Shown: positions 35,613 through 44,330 of the stretch, piece after piece
Layout of the letters: the number at the start of each line of letters is the position of its first letter
How positions within the stretch are numbered: position 1 is the first letter of the stretch
Assembly: GCF_016623585.1 (NCBI RefSeq)
Contig: NZ_JAEHFY010000006.1
Span: forward strand, 112,407-176,406
Direction of reading: 5' to 3'
Length of the DNA stretch: 64,000 bases
DNA from: Pedobacter segetis
Lineage (GTDB): Bacteria > Bacteroidota > Bacteroidia > Sphingobacteriales > Sphingobacteriaceae
The notes under the pieces: model-generated
Database searches by the model: none
Seen by the model: the letters and a program-made list of their open reading frames with translations, nothing else
What the model was told of the DNA's origin: nothing
Made by a program: the position numbers and the translations under genes

Positions 35613-35642
35613 ACATAAAATTAAAAATAAAAAAATAAAAAT

Positions 35643-36620
35643 ATGTCTGTTTTAGTATATGTAGAAAATGCCGAAGGCAAATTCAAAAAATCAATATTTG
35701 AGGTTGTCTCTTATGCAAAAGCAATAGCAAAGCAAATGAACACCGGCTTAACCGCCATTTCTATTGGCGATGTAGCTTCATCAGAATTAGAGAACTTAGG
35801 TAAGTACGGTGCAGAAAAAGTTTTAAACGTAGGTAACGATAAATTAAAATCTTTTGTTAACCAGGCCTATGCCTCTGTAATTGCCGAAGCCGCAAAAAAA
35901 GAAAGCGCAAACGTTGTAGTGCTTTCTAATTCTTTTTCTGGCAAAGGTTTAGCACCAAGAATAGGTGTAAAACTAGAAGCAGCCGTTGCAGACGGGGCAA
36001 TAGAATTGCCAAAAACAGATGGAGGGAAGTTTATTGTGAAGAAAACTGCTTTTTCTAACAAAGCTTTTGCCATGGTAGAAATGGATTCTGAGAATAAAGT
36101 GATTTCTTTAACCCCAAACTCTTATAAAGTTGTAGAAGAAGGCAGCGCAGCCAAGGTAGAAGAATTTACTTCAGAAAATAAAGATTCTGATTTTAAAGTG
36201 ATCATCAAAGAAATTGTAAGGGCAACGGATAAGGTTTCATTGCCAGATGCAGAATTGGTGGTAAGCGCCGGGCGTGGCCTAAAAGGCCCAGAAAACTGGG
36301 GAATGATAGAAGAACTGGCCAATCTGTTGGGTGCGGCAACCGCTTGTTCTAAACCGGTTTCTGATGCAGACTGGCGGCCACATAGTGAACACGTTGGCCA
36401 AACGGGTATCGCGATTTCACCAAATTTATATATCGCTATCGGTATTTCTGGTGCCATACAGCATTTGGCAGGTGTTTCATCTTCTAAAATAATTGTAGTA
36501 ATTAATAAAGATCCGGAAGCGCCTTTCTTTAAAGTTGCAGATTACGGCATTGTTGGCGATGCTTTCGAGGTAGTGCCTAAAATGATTGAAGCCGTTAAGG
36601 CTTTAAAAGCAAATTCTTAA
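35643..36620 (+). CDS. etfA: Electron transfer flavoprotein subunit alpha
   Basis: A 325-residue EtfA. The N-terminal domain (about 1-190) starts LVYVENAEGKFKKSIFEV, and the FAD-binding C-terminal domain has VSAGRGLKGPENWGMIEELA, CSKPVSDADWRPHSEHVGQT, SPNLYIAIGISGAIQHLAG and the closing NKDPEAPFFKVADYGIVGD. These are the FAD contacts of the family. It should work with EtfB upstream. A short A-rich stretch before the ATG could serve as ribosome site. The terminator-like hairpin at 36638 follows. Confidence 0.96.
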   Translation: MSVLVYVENAEGKFKKSIFEVVSYAKAIAKQMNTGLTAISIGDVASSELENLGKYGAEKVLNVGNDKLKSFVNQAYASVIAEAAKKESANVVVLSNSFSGKGLAPRIGVKLEAAVADGAIELPKTDGGKFIVKKTAFSNKAFAMVEMDSENKVISLTPNSYKVVEEGSAAKVEEFTSENKDSDFKVIIKEIVRATDKVSLPDAELVVSAGRGLKGPENWGMIEELANLLGAATACSKPVSDADWRPHSEHVGQTGIAISPNLYIAIGISGAIQHLAGVSSSKIIVVINKDPEAPFFKVADYGIVGDAFEVVPKMIEAVKALKANS

Positions 36621-36637
36621 TTTTTAGCTAAAAATTT

Positions 36638-36684
36638 AAACTCGTTTGTAATGGTATGCTTACCTTTGCAAGCGAGTTTTTAGT
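36638..36684 (+). terminator. Probable terminator after etfA
   Basis: AAACTCG (36638-36644) and CGAGTTT (36673-36679) flank a further TTTG/CAAG pairing and are followed by a short T run. The stem is imperfect, so confidence is moderate. Confidence 0.6.
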
Positions 36685-36710
36685 TAAAGAATGGTTTTAA
36701 ATTATGCTGT

Positions 36711-36870
36711 TTTTTGCGTTAAAGATTGAAGCGGCATCCCCGCCTGTAATTCGGGCAAGCTTTTTTGTCATCCTGAGCATTGTCACTCTGAGCGAAGTCG
36801 AAGAGGGAGTCAAAGGATAAGAAAAAAAGATATATCCGCCAGTTGGCAGAGTGTTAAAACGCCCAAATTA
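36711..36870 (-). repeat. Dispersed intergenic element, copy 4 (reverse orientation)
   Basis: Begins TTTTTGCGTTAAAGATTGAA and GCGGCATCCCCGCC, and ends AAAACGCCCAAATTA. The interior carries GCATTGTCACTCTGAGCGAA and GTCGAAGAG. Reverse-complementing it gives the layout of the copy at 44203, including the GTTTTAACACTC-type left end and the CCGCCTGT/CGGGCA stem. Confidence 0.8.
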
Positions 36871-36997
36871 TTTATTTTAAAACAAAATTAGACACATTAA
36901 ACAGATAAAACAAAATTAAAGTTTCCCTCAACTTTTGTAGCACAGATCAAATAAAGATCGTTAATTCTTTGGTAAAGTTTTTGGGTAAAAATATAAA

Positions 36998-37588
36998 ATG
37001 AAGAAATTAAAATTAGACATTATAGGTTTATCATACAGCCAAACCCAATCTGGTGCTTATGCCTTGGTATTGGGAGAAGTGAGCGGAAGAAGGAGGTTGC
37101 CCATTATTATTGGGGGTTTTGAGGCGCAAGCGATCGCCATTGAGATAGAAAAAATGACCCCTAGCCGCCCGTTAACGCATGATCTTTTTAAATCTTTTGC
37201 AGAGGCTTATCACATCCATATACAAGAGGTTATTATCTACAACCTTGTAGAGGGTGTATTTTACAGTAAATTGGTTTGTAGCGATGGTAAAAAGACTTTA
37301 GAGATAGATGCCCGTTCTTCTGATGCAATTGCTTTGGCGGTTAGGTTTGGCTGCCCAATTTACACTTATGAGTTTATCCTGGCCTCTGCCGGGATCGTGA
37401 TAGAAGGCAACGATTTTGTTTTTTTAGATAATATTGAACCAGTTGAGGAGCCAAAAATAACCGGGAACAACTATACCAGTTTCTCTGATCAAGAGTTACA
37501 GACCAAGTTGCAACAGGCCTTAACAGAAGAGGCTTATGAAAAAGCCGCCAAGATAAGAGACGAGATAGCCAAAAGAAAAAATACTTAA
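36998..37588 (+). CDS. Bifunctional nuclease family protein (DUF151)
   Basis: A 196-residue protein. The first 140 residues form the DUF151/BFN domain (LSYSQTQSGAYALVLGEVSG, LPIIIGGFEAQAIAIEIEK, RPLTHDLFKSFAEAY, IDARSSDAIALAVRFGCPIY), a fold for which nuclease activity is reported in plants. The last 40 residues form a UvrB/UvrC-like motif (LQQALTEEAYEKAAKIRDEI), a helical hairpin often found in repair proteins. Both domains are typical of Bacteroidota homologues. It is cytoplasmic; the role is unsettled. Confidence 0.92.
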   Translation: MKKLKLDIIGLSYSQTQSGAYALVLGEVSGRRRLPIIIGGFEAQAIAIEIEKMTPSRPLTHDLFKSFAEAYHIHIQEVIIYNLVEGVFYSKLVCSDGKKTLEIDARSSDAIALAVRFGCPIYTYEFILASAGIVIEGNDFVFLDNIEPVEEPKITGNNYTSFSDQELQTKLQQALTEEAYEKAAKIRDEIAKRKNT

Positions 37589-37663
37589 GAAGTTTATAGA
37601 ACCGAGCTAACGAATTAATTAAACACATTTAGTTAATTTGCATTGAAATAATTAATAATTTAT

Positions 37664-38656
37664 ATGATTTATACTGCTAAACCTAACCGCTATAAAAGCA
37701 TGCAATACAGACGTTGTGGCAACAGCGGCATCAAACTTTCTGCCCTTTCATTGGGCTTATGGCATAACTTTGGCGGAGTTGACGTTTTTGAAAATTACCG
37801 TGAAACGCTGCACTTTGCTTTTGACAGTGGCATTACCCATTATGATCTGGCTAACAACTATGGCCCGCCCCCGGGTTCTGCAGAAGAGAATTTTGGTAAA
37901 ATACTACACCAAGATTTTAAAAACCACAGAGACGAAATGATCATTTCTACCAAAGCTGGTTATACCATGTGGGATGGCCCTTATGGTGATTGGGGATCTA
38001 AAAAATACTTGGTCTCTAGTTTAGACCAAAGCTTAAAACGTATGAATTTGGATTATGTGGATATATTTTATCATCACCGTCCAGATCCAGAAACACCTTT
38101 GGAAGAAACAATGGCCGCCTTAGATTTAATAGTGAGACAAGGAAAAGCATTGTACATTGGCCTAAGCAATTACAAAACACCAGAATTTGAAGATGCGGTC
38201 TCCATCTTAAAAAGATTGGGAACGCCTTGCTTAATTCACCAGCCAAAATACTCTATGTTTGAGCGTTGGGTAGAAGACAGTTTATTGAACGCTTTAGAAA
38301 AGCACCAAGTAGGTTGCATACCGTTCTCTCCTTTAGCGCAAGGTTTATTGACCAATAAATATTTAAACGGAGTGCCAGAAGATTCTCGTTTAGCAAAATC
38401 ACATGGTTTTTTAACCGAGAGTTACGCAACGCCAGATAAAATCGAAAAAGTAAAAAAGCTTAACAAAATAGCCCTTAACAGAGAACAAAGCCTGGCGCAG
38501 ATGGCCATTGCTTGGTTGTTGAAAGATGATCGCATCACCACCGTTTTGGTGGGGGCAAGTAAAGCATCTCAATTGGCAGATTCTTTAAAATCTTTAGACA
38601 ATATTTATTTCGAGGAATATGAATTGAAAGAAATCGATGAAATTTTGGCGGGATAA
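37664..38656 (+). CDS. Aldo/keto reductase, YghZ type
   Basis: A 330-residue NADPH-dependent aldo/keto reductase resembling E. coli YghZ (L-glyceraldehyde 3-phosphate reductase). The N-terminal MIYTAKPNRYKSMQYRRCGN matches that family, so the first ATG is kept. The tetrad is visible: Asp/Tyr in HYDLANNYGPPPGSAEENFG, Lys in IISTKAGYTMW and His in DIFYHHRPD; cofactor contacts are in VLVGASKASQLADSL. It probably detoxifies reactive aldehydes. It ends just before a strong terminator and converges on the TIGR02757 gene. Confidence 0.93.
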   Translation: MIYTAKPNRYKSMQYRRCGNSGIKLSALSLGLWHNFGGVDVFENYRETLHFAFDSGITHYDLANNYGPPPGSAEENFGKILHQDFKNHRDEMIISTKAGYTMWDGPYGDWGSKKYLVSSLDQSLKRMNLDYVDIFYHHRPDPETPLEETMAALDLIVRQGKALYIGLSNYKTPEFEDAVSILKRLGTPCLIHQPKYSMFERWVEDSLLNALEKHQVGCIPFSPLAQGLLTNKYLNGVPEDSRLAKSHGFLTESYATPDKIEKVKKLNKIALNREQSLAQMAIAWLLKDDRITTVLVGASKASQLADSLKSLDNIYFEEYELKEIDEILAG

Positions 38657-38667
38657 AAATACCAACG

Positions 38668-38696
38668 CAGGATAGCTTATCAGCTATCCTGTTTTT
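38668..38696 (+). terminator. Rho-independent terminator after aldo/keto reductase
   Basis: Perfect 10-base stem CAGGATAGCT / AGCTATCCTG with the loop TATC and a T5 run. It ends at the stop codon of the convergent gene. Confidence 0.94.
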
Positions 38697-39576
38697 AAAA
38701 TGTTTTAGCAAACTTCTCCTCTACCCCCAAACCAAAAAGAGCAAAATCATATTTTACTGGATCCAGGGGATCCAACTGCCGCAAACTATCTGTTAACTCT
38801 AAAGCGGTTTGCCAATCTGTTTGTTTGCGGGTAATAAGCCCTAATTTGCGCCCAACCCTATCCACATGTAGATCGCATGGACAGATCAACCAACTGGGTT
38901 TAATACGGCTCCACAGACCAAAATCTACACCGCAATTATCCTTTCTTACCATCCATCGCAAAAACATGTTCAAACGTTTGCAAGTAGATTTTTGCAATGG
39001 AGAAGAAACGTGTTTAATGGTTCGGCGAGGATAATCTGGTAATGAAAAAAAATAAGACCTAAAGTAATTCAGATTTCCTTCAATGGTGTTTTCTGCTAAT
39101 CTAGATGAAAGGCAAACCATAGAATTGTTTTCTTTTTCGGTTTTGGTGGCCATACTTAGTTCCACAAATTCTGTCCTAAATTCATCGTTTTTCTTAAAAG
39201 GCAAAAAAGCATCTTCTAAAGAGTCGAAACTAGAATAATGTGTTTTGAAAAACTCGATGAAATAAAGCGTATCCGTTGCGTTAAAAGTACGATGCTTAAA
39301 ATTCAGCATCCGTTTAAGGTCATTATCTTGATGGTTCATGATAAAATCATGCGGAGCCCCGTCCATCAAAGCGATCAGCTCTTTACATTTATTGATTATA
39401 GTTACCCTTTGTCCCCAAGCTAACATTGCGGCCCAAAAGCCCATAATTTCTATATCTTGCTTCTTTTTAAAAAGATGAGGAATAGAAACTGGATCTAACG
39501 TAATAAAATTTGGCTGGTTATATAGTGCAACCTTCTGGTTTAAAAAATCTTCTAGTTTTTGCAGTTGAACGTTCAA
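38695..39576 (-). CDS. TIGR02757 family protein (HhH glycosylase-like)
   Basis: A 293-residue cytoplasmic protein of the TIGR02757 family, which has a helical fold distantly related to HhH DNA glycosylases. Features are IMGFWAAMLAWGQRVTIINK, FKHRTFNATDTLYFIEFF, KHVSSPLQKSTCKRLNMFLR, WMVRKDNCGVDFGLW, and CDLHVDRVGRKLGLITRKQT. Conserved Asp/His and the HVDRVGRKLGL block suggest a DNA-binding role, but no activity is established. Stands alone on the minus strand, divergent from the M28 lipoprotein. Confidence 0.88.
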   Translation of the reverse strand: MNVQLQKLEDFLNQKVALYNQPNFITLDPVSIPHLFKKKQDIEIMGFWAAMLAWGQRVTIINKCKELIALMDGAPHDFIMNHQDNDLKRMLNFKHRTFNATDTLYFIEFFKTHYSSFDSLEDAFLPFKKNDEFRTEFVELSMATKTEKENNSMVCLSSRLAENTIEGNLNYFRSYFFSLPDYPRRTIKHVSSPLQKSTCKRLNMFLRWMVRKDNCGVDFGLWSRIKPSWLICPCDLHVDRVGRKLGLITRKQTDWQTALELTDSLRQLDPLDPVKYDFALFGLGVEEKFAKTF

Positions 39577-39641
39577 TTGGCAGTAATGATTGATAAACGA
39601 TCAAAATTAACCTAAAAACCGTACAATCCTATCCAATTCAT

Positions 39642-39649
39642 TATATTTG
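39642..39649 (+). promoter_or_regulatory. TAnnTTTG promoter box of the M28 peptidase gene
   Basis: TATATTTG matches the consensus and lies 18 bases before the ATG at 39668. No clear TTG -33 element at standard spacing. Confidence 0.45.
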
Positions 39650-39667
39650 AAATAAAATAACCCTCAA

Positions 39668-40585
39668 ATGAAAAACGCCTTTTATCTGATCTGCCTTTTA
39701 ATAACGCTAAATGCTTGTTCTCAAAAAATAAACAATAAAGCGGTGCTCTCTGATTTGAAAGAACTTTCTGATGATAAATACGAAGGACGAAAAACCGGGA
39801 CACCCGGAAACAACAGGGCAGCGCAGTTTATTATCGATAGGTTTAAAAAAGCCGGTCTTTTTTCTTACTATGCTGATTATAAACAACCTATCGAGTTTAA
39901 GAATAAAGCTGGCGAAACCATAAATGGGAACAACATAATAGGTTATATCAAAGGCAAAACAGATAAGGTGATGGTAATTTCTGCCCATTACGATCATTTG
40001 GGGATTAAAAACGGGAAAATTTTTAATGGCGCAGATGATGATGCGAGTGGTGTGGTAGCGGTTTTGGCTTACGCCGATTATTTTGCAAAACACCAACCAA
40101 ATTACTCCATGGTTTTTGCTGCTTTTGATGCAGAAGAAATGGGGTTGCAAGGATCAAAATATTTTGTGGCCCACCCACCGGTTAGCTTAAGAAATATCGC
40201 CATTAATATCAATATGGATATGATAGCCCACAATGATAAGAATGAATTATATGCTTGTGGCACCTTTCAGTTCCCTCATTTAAAACCTTTCATTACATCT
40301 TCAAACCATAAACCAAATATCCTTTTTGGGCATGATGATCCCAAAACTGGCCATGATGATTGGACTTATCAAAGCGATCAAGGTTCGTTTTACGCTAAAA
40401 ACATTCCCTTTATTTATTTTGGGGTAGAAGATCATAAGGATTATCATAAAGAAACGGATGAGTTCCAAAACATCAATCAAGATTTTTTTGTGGGTTCTGT
40501 CAACACGATCTTAGAAATAATCAAAAATATCGATAAAAATTATGTGGCCGCAAACAGGGTTAGAGAAGATATTATTATGGATTAG
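39668..40585 (+). CDS. Lipoprotein M28 family metallopeptidase
   Basis: A 305-residue exported zinc peptidase. A lipoprotein signal (FYLICLLITLNACSQ, with the lipobox Cys at residue 17) targets it to the envelope. The two-zinc site is visible: His in VISAHYDHLGI, Asp in FNGADDDASGVVAVLA, Glu-Glu in FDAEEMGLQGSKYF, Asp in NINMDMIAH and a late His in DHKDYHKETDEF. M28 enzymes are amino- or carboxypeptidases or related hydrolases. It is divergent from the TIGR02757 gene and converges on the GreA-like gene. Confidence 0.92.
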   Translation: MKNAFYLICLLITLNACSQKINNKAVLSDLKELSDDKYEGRKTGTPGNNRAAQFIIDRFKKAGLFSYYADYKQPIEFKNKAGETINGNNIIGYIKGKTDKVMVISAHYDHLGIKNGKIFNGADDDASGVVAVLAYADYFAKHQPNYSMVFAAFDAEEMGLQGSKYFVAHPPVSLRNIAININMDMIAHNDKNELYACGTFQFPHLKPFITSSNHKPNILFGHDDPKTGHDDWTYQSDQGSFYAKNIPFIYFGVEDHKDYHKETDEFQNINQDFFVGSVNTILEIIKNIDKNYVAANRVREDIIMD

Positions 40586-40597
40586 GCTAAAAAAAGA

Positions 40598-41056
40598 TCA
40601 GATAATATCCAAAATTTTTATGGTTTTATTATTGATTTCAAATGTTTCTGCTACAGACCTACCAAACAAACATTTTGCCATTGGAGATGCGGGAGAGATA
40701 AAATAAAGAGATTGGTTGTTTAATTTTACCTCGCCCAAACTAACGGAAATAAAAAATTGGCCGGCATCCGTTAAAACCAAACTCCCCAATAAAATTCTAT
40801 GGTTCTTACTTTGCCAATCAAGGTTTTTGAGGTTAAAAATATGTTGTTGATTGATGAGCAATTGCTGTTCTAACCTGTTGATCTCTTGTTGAGACATTTC
40901 GCGGCTGGTCTCATATTTATCGCCCATGCTACTTTTAGAATCGTTGGCGATCCCGTCCCGCAGTGCAGCAATATCGGCTTGTAAATTTAACTGCTTATCC
41001 GCCAGAAGCGAAAGCCCATATTGGTAAGCCTTTTTTTTAAACGCTAGATGCTGCAC
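40598..41056 (-). CDS. GreA/GreB-like transcription factor-type protein
   Basis: A 152-residue protein with the GreA/GreB layout. The first 85 residues form a coiled-coil-like hairpin (LALRDGIANDSKSS region to LIINQQHIF) and the last 65 match the Gre C-terminal FKBP-like domain (GSLVLTDAGQFFISVSLGEV, then ISPASPMAKCLFGRSVAETF). It lacks the classical acidic tip, so it may bind RNA polymerase without cleaving RNA. It belongs to the minus-strand topA unit, 12 bases after the upstream hypothetical gene. Confidence 0.78.
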   Translation of the reverse strand: MQHLAFKKKAYQYGLSLLADKQLNLQADIAALRDGIANDSKSSMGDKYETSREMSQQEINRLEQQLLINQQHIFNLKNLDWQSKNHRILLGSLVLTDAGQFFISVSLGEVKLNNQSLYFISPASPMAKCLFGRSVAETFEINNKTIKILDII

Positions 41057-41068
41057 CTCATCAAAAAT

Positions 41069-41476
41069 TTAATTCCCTATCACAACACCGGGCTTGTTTA
41101 CCAACGGAACTTTAATAAAGTTGGTATCTAAGATGCTTTCTGGTAAAAAAACAAATTTCTTATCAAAAATTTCTCCATTGATATAATAGCTTACCCAATA
41201 CTCGTTGTTTAAACCAAAAACCTCTTCTTGTATCAATTCTATCTTAGCAAAAGAGTTAGCTTCCACTTTTTTGATATGATGCCTTAGGATAGAAGTTTTA
41301 ACGCTTTCGCCATCTTTTAAACCATAGCCCTTAGAGGTGATCAAAACAGTTTCTATAAAAACATTTTTCTGGTTAATTAGATAAACCGCCCAAGATTTGG
41401 TCTCTGGGGTTTCAAACTCCAATACTACCGCAATAGAAATATCTACCACCAAATTCTCGGGGATATCTTTCTTCAT
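41069..41476 (-). CDS. Conserved-type small protein downstream of topA
   Basis: A 135-residue predominantly beta protein of no recognised family. It begins MKKDIPENLVVDISIAVVLE and includes WAVYLINQKNVFIETVLITS, HHIKKVEANSFAKIELIQEE, and WVSYYINGEIFDKKFVFLPE. There is no signal or membrane segment. Its start codon directly abuts the topA stop codon (no gap), and the GreA-like gene follows 12 bases later, so it probably is translated from the topA transcript. The function is unknown; the context suggests nucleic-acid transactions. Confidence 0.75.
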   Translation of the reverse strand: MKKDIPENLVVDISIAVVLEFETPETKSWAVYLINQKNVFIETVLITSKGYGLKDGESVKTSILRHHIKKVEANSFAKIELIQEEVFGLNNEYWVSYYINGEIFDKKFVFLPESILDTNFIKVPLVNKPGVVIGN

Positions 41477-44062
41477 TTATTTCTTTTTTACCGCAGCTTT
41501 TTTTGCGGATGGTTTTTTAGCAGCAACTTTCTTAACGGGTGCTTTTTTGGTGGGTGCTTTTTTAGCTTTTAGCTCAAACGCATCCGGAATTTGTTCGGTA
41601 ATCAGTTTTTTTACCTCTTCTAAAGAAATGCGCTGCAAATCTTCTGGCAAGTATTTTTCTCCAGAAACAGGGTTTTTACCCAATTTCAACATTGCTTTCC
41701 CAAACCTTATAAAAGGGCCCCAACGCCCGTTTTCAATAGCGATTTTTTCTTTTTCCCATTGCTGTATGTAACGATTGGCTTCTTTCTCGATTTTAGCGCT
41801 AATCAGTTCGTCTATTTCTGTTTTGGATAAATTATCGAAGTTATACCTAACGGGTACATTAACAAAAATATCCTTCCATTTCAAAAAAGGGCCAAACCTG
41901 CCTCTTCCTTTAGTTACGGGCTCTCCTTTAAAAGTTGCTACGGGTGCATCTGCCAATTTCTTTTCTTCAATAATCTCGATTGCCCTTTTGTTATCAACTT
42001 CTAAAGCATTTTGGTTTTTGGGCAAAGAAATATAAGTATCTCCCCATTTTACATAAGGCCCAAAACGCCCAACGCCCACAGAAACCTCTTTATCTTCATA
42101 ATCATTTAAAGAAAATGGCAGTTTAAAAAGCTCTAGCGCATCTTCTAAAGTTACAGATTCTACCGACTGGGATTTCAGCAAACTCGCATAAGTTGGTTTT
42201 TCTTCATCCTCAGATTCTCCAATTTGAACCATAGGCCCAAATTTGCCTATACGGGTATAAACATTCTTTCCAGATTTAGGATCAACACCCAACAAACGTT
42301 CTCCACTTGCCCTATCGGCATTTTCTAAAGTATCCTGAACTTCAATATGGAAAGGCTTATAAAAATCTTTCAACATTTTGGTCCAATCTTTTAAACCATG
42401 GGCAATCTCGTCAAATTCTTTTTCTACATTGGCGGTAAAATGAAAATCTACGATCCCTTTAAAATGCTCTACCAAAAAATCGTTCACTACGGTACCAATA
42501 TCCGTTGGGAATAATTTACCTTTATCGGCCCCGGTAATCTCAGATTTTATCTGTTGCTTTATTTCTCCCTTTTTTAAGGTTAAAACCTGATAATTTCTTT
42601 GCTTCCCTTCACGCTCTTCTTTGGTTACATAACCTCTATTTTGTACGGTAGAAATAGTTGGAGCATAGGTAGATGGCCTACCAATGCCCAGTTCTTCTAA
42701 TTTTTTTACCAACGCCGCTTCAGAATACCTTGCCGGCGGGCGAGAGAATCTTTCTGTAGCGGTAAGTTCTTCTAGATTTAGTTTTTGCTGAGGAAATAAC
42801 GGAGGTAAGATTCCCTCTTCAGATTTATCATCATTATCATCGTCATCATCGCTCTCTAAATATACTTTTAAGAAACCATCAAATTTGATTACTTCGCCGT
42901 TTGCTGTTAATTCTTCGTTCCTGGTGCTGATGCCTATTTTAGCTGTCGTTTTTTCAATCTGTGCTTCACTCATCTGAGAGGCAATCGCTCTTTTCCAAAT
43001 TAATTCATACAAGCGTTTTTCAGAAGCATCGCCATCTAAAGTATGCCACTCAAAGTGCGTAGGCCTTATGGCTTCATGCGCTTCTTGTGCACTTGCAGAT
43101 TTGGTTTTAAATCTTCTTTGCTCAAAATATTGTTTGCCATAAGCAGACTTAATTTCTTGTGCAGCAGCATCTAATGCGGTATCAGATAGGTTCACAGAAT
43201 CGGTACGCATATAGGTAATTTTACCTGTTTCATACAGTTTTTGTGCAACCGTCATGGTTCTAGAAACAGAAAAACCCAATTTTCTACTCGCTTCTTGTTG
43301 TAAAGTTGAAGTGGTAAATGGCGCTGCGGGATTTCTCTTTAAAGGCTTAACATCTAAGCTATTTATTTTAAAAGTTGCGCCATTGCAATCCTCTAAAAAC
43401 TTTTGGGCATCTTCTTTCTTATCAAATTTAGAAGAAAGTTCTGCTTTAAATATATCTTTTTTATCGGTAGAAAAAACGGCAACCACCCTGTAAGCTGCAG
43501 TACTGTTAAAGGCGTTAACCTCGCGTTCCCTATCCACGATCAGCCTTACGGCCACAGATTGTACCCTACCGGCAGATAAAGAGGGTTTTACTTTTTTCCA
43601 TAAAACGGGCGAAAGCTCAAAACCAACCAAACGATCTAAGACCCTGCGGGCTTGCTGTGCATTTACTAAATCGTAATTAATCGTCCTGGGGTTTTCAATC
43701 GCTTTGGTAATGGCCGGCTTGGTAATCTCGTGAAAAACGATACGTTTGGTGTTTTTCTCGGTTAAACCCAAAGACTCGTACAAATGCCAAGAAATAGCTT
43801 CTCCCTCCCGGTCCTCATCCGATGCTAGCCAAACCATTTCTGCCGATTTTGCCAACTTCTTAAGTTCTGCAACCAATTGCTTTTTATCTGGCGAAATCTC
43901 ATAGTGCTGTTTAAAATCGTTATCAACCTCAATAGCGCTATCATCTTTCCTAAGATCGCGGATGTGGCCGTAACTAGATTTTACCATGAAATCTTTCCCA
44001 AGATAACCCTCTATAGTTTTCGCTTTTGCCGGAGATTCTACGATGAGTAAATTTTTAGCCAT
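41477..44062 (-). CDS. topA: DNA topoisomerase I
   Basis: An 861-residue type IA topoisomerase that relaxes negative supercoils. The TOPRIM domain starts NLLIVESPAKAKTIEGYLGK with DEDREGEAISWHL carrying the acidic metal ligands; the catalytic tyrosine is in GKITYMRTDSVNLSD; GIGRPSTYAPTISTVQNRGY follows. The C-terminal third has three or four glycine-rich 'GKFGPMVQIG'-type repeats instead of zinc ribbons, and ends in a Lys/Ala-rich tail (about residues 830-861) of the kind that binds DNA. This architecture is normal for Bacteroidota. A TACTTTTG box lies 50 bases upstream (44113-44120, minus strand). Confidence 0.96.
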   Translation of the reverse strand: MAKNLLIVESPAKAKTIEGYLGKDFMVKSSYGHIRDLRKDDSAIEVDNDFKQHYEISPDKKQLVAELKKLAKSAEMVWLASDEDREGEAISWHLYESLGLTEKNTKRIVFHEITKPAITKAIENPRTINYDLVNAQQARRVLDRLVGFELSPVLWKKVKPSLSAGRVQSVAVRLIVDREREVNAFNSTAAYRVVAVFSTDKKDIFKAELSSKFDKKEDAQKFLEDCNGATFKINSLDVKPLKRNPAAPFTTSTLQQEASRKLGFSVSRTMTVAQKLYETGKITYMRTDSVNLSDTALDAAAQEIKSAYGKQYFEQRRFKTKSASAQEAHEAIRPTHFEWHTLDGDASEKRLYELIWKRAIASQMSEAQIEKTTAKIGISTRNEELTANGEVIKFDGFLKVYLESDDDDDNDDKSEEGILPPLFPQQKLNLEELTATERFSRPPARYSEAALVKKLEELGIGRPSTYAPTISTVQNRGYVTKEEREGKQRNYQVLTLKKGEIKQQIKSEITGADKGKLFPTDIGTVVNDFLVEHFKGIVDFHFTANVEKEFDEIAHGLKDWTKMLKDFYKPFHIEVQDTLENADRASGERLLGVDPKSGKNVYTRIGKFGPMVQIGESEDEEKPTYASLLKSQSVESVTLEDALELFKLPFSLNDYEDKEVSVGVGRFGPYVKWGDTYISLPKNQNALEVDNKRAIEIIEEKKLADAPVATFKGEPVTKGRGRFGPFLKWKDIFVNVPVRYNFDNLSKTEIDELISAKIEKEANRYIQQWEKEKIAIENGRWGPFIRFGKAMLKLGKNPVSGEKYLPEDLQRISLEEVKKLITEQIPDAFELKAKKAPTKKAPVKKVAAKKPSAKKAAVKKK

Positions 44063-44112
44063 TCAGATTAGATTTTAACGCAAATAAAGGATAATATATT
44101 TAGTAATCCCAA

Positions 44113-44120
44113 CAAAAGTA
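44113..44120 (-). promoter_or_regulatory. TAnnTTTG promoter box of topA
   Basis: On the minus strand TACTTTTG fits the TAnnTTTG consensus and lies 50 bases ahead of the topA ATG, giving an ordinary leader length. Confidence 0.4.
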
Positions 44121-44202
44121 GTATTTATAAAGTTTTGCGAAAATTCAAAGGTTATTTCGGGCGTAATAATAATTCATCAAAAATCGCCTCACAACAAGAA
44201 GA

Positions 44203-44330
44203 ATTTGGGCGTTTTAACACTCCGCCAACTGGCGGATGTATCTTTTTTTGTTATTTGCTTGGCGGTAAGAGCAAAAAAAGCCTGCCCGAAAAACAGGCGG
44301 AGATGTCGTTCTTATCCCTAAAGCAAAACC
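44203..44330 (+). repeat. Dispersed intergenic element, copy 5
   Basis: Starts AATTTGGGCGTTTTAACACT and CCGCCAACTGGCGG, and ends TATCCCTAAAGCAAAACCTA. Inside is the GCCTGCCCG/CAGGCGG stem. Almost the reverse complement of the copy at 36711-36870. It lies in the divergent gap between topA and icmF. Confidence 0.82.

Noticed and set aside
35377..35655. Open frame reading QPQPSEAQPQPSAA repeats before etfA
   Set aside because: It is the translation of the 21/15-base DNA array; no start context or function; the real etfA begins at 35643.
37664..37699. Later start at 37700 (MQYRRCGN) for the aldo/keto reductase
   Set aside because: YghZ-type proteins have the N-terminal MIYTAKPNRYKSM-like extension, so the first ATG is kept.
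40598..41056. Ketoacyl-ACP synthase (a label often transferred to homologues)
   Set aside because: The length (152 aa) and the coiled coil plus ISPASPMAKCL-type C-terminal domain fit Gre factors, not KAS enzymes.
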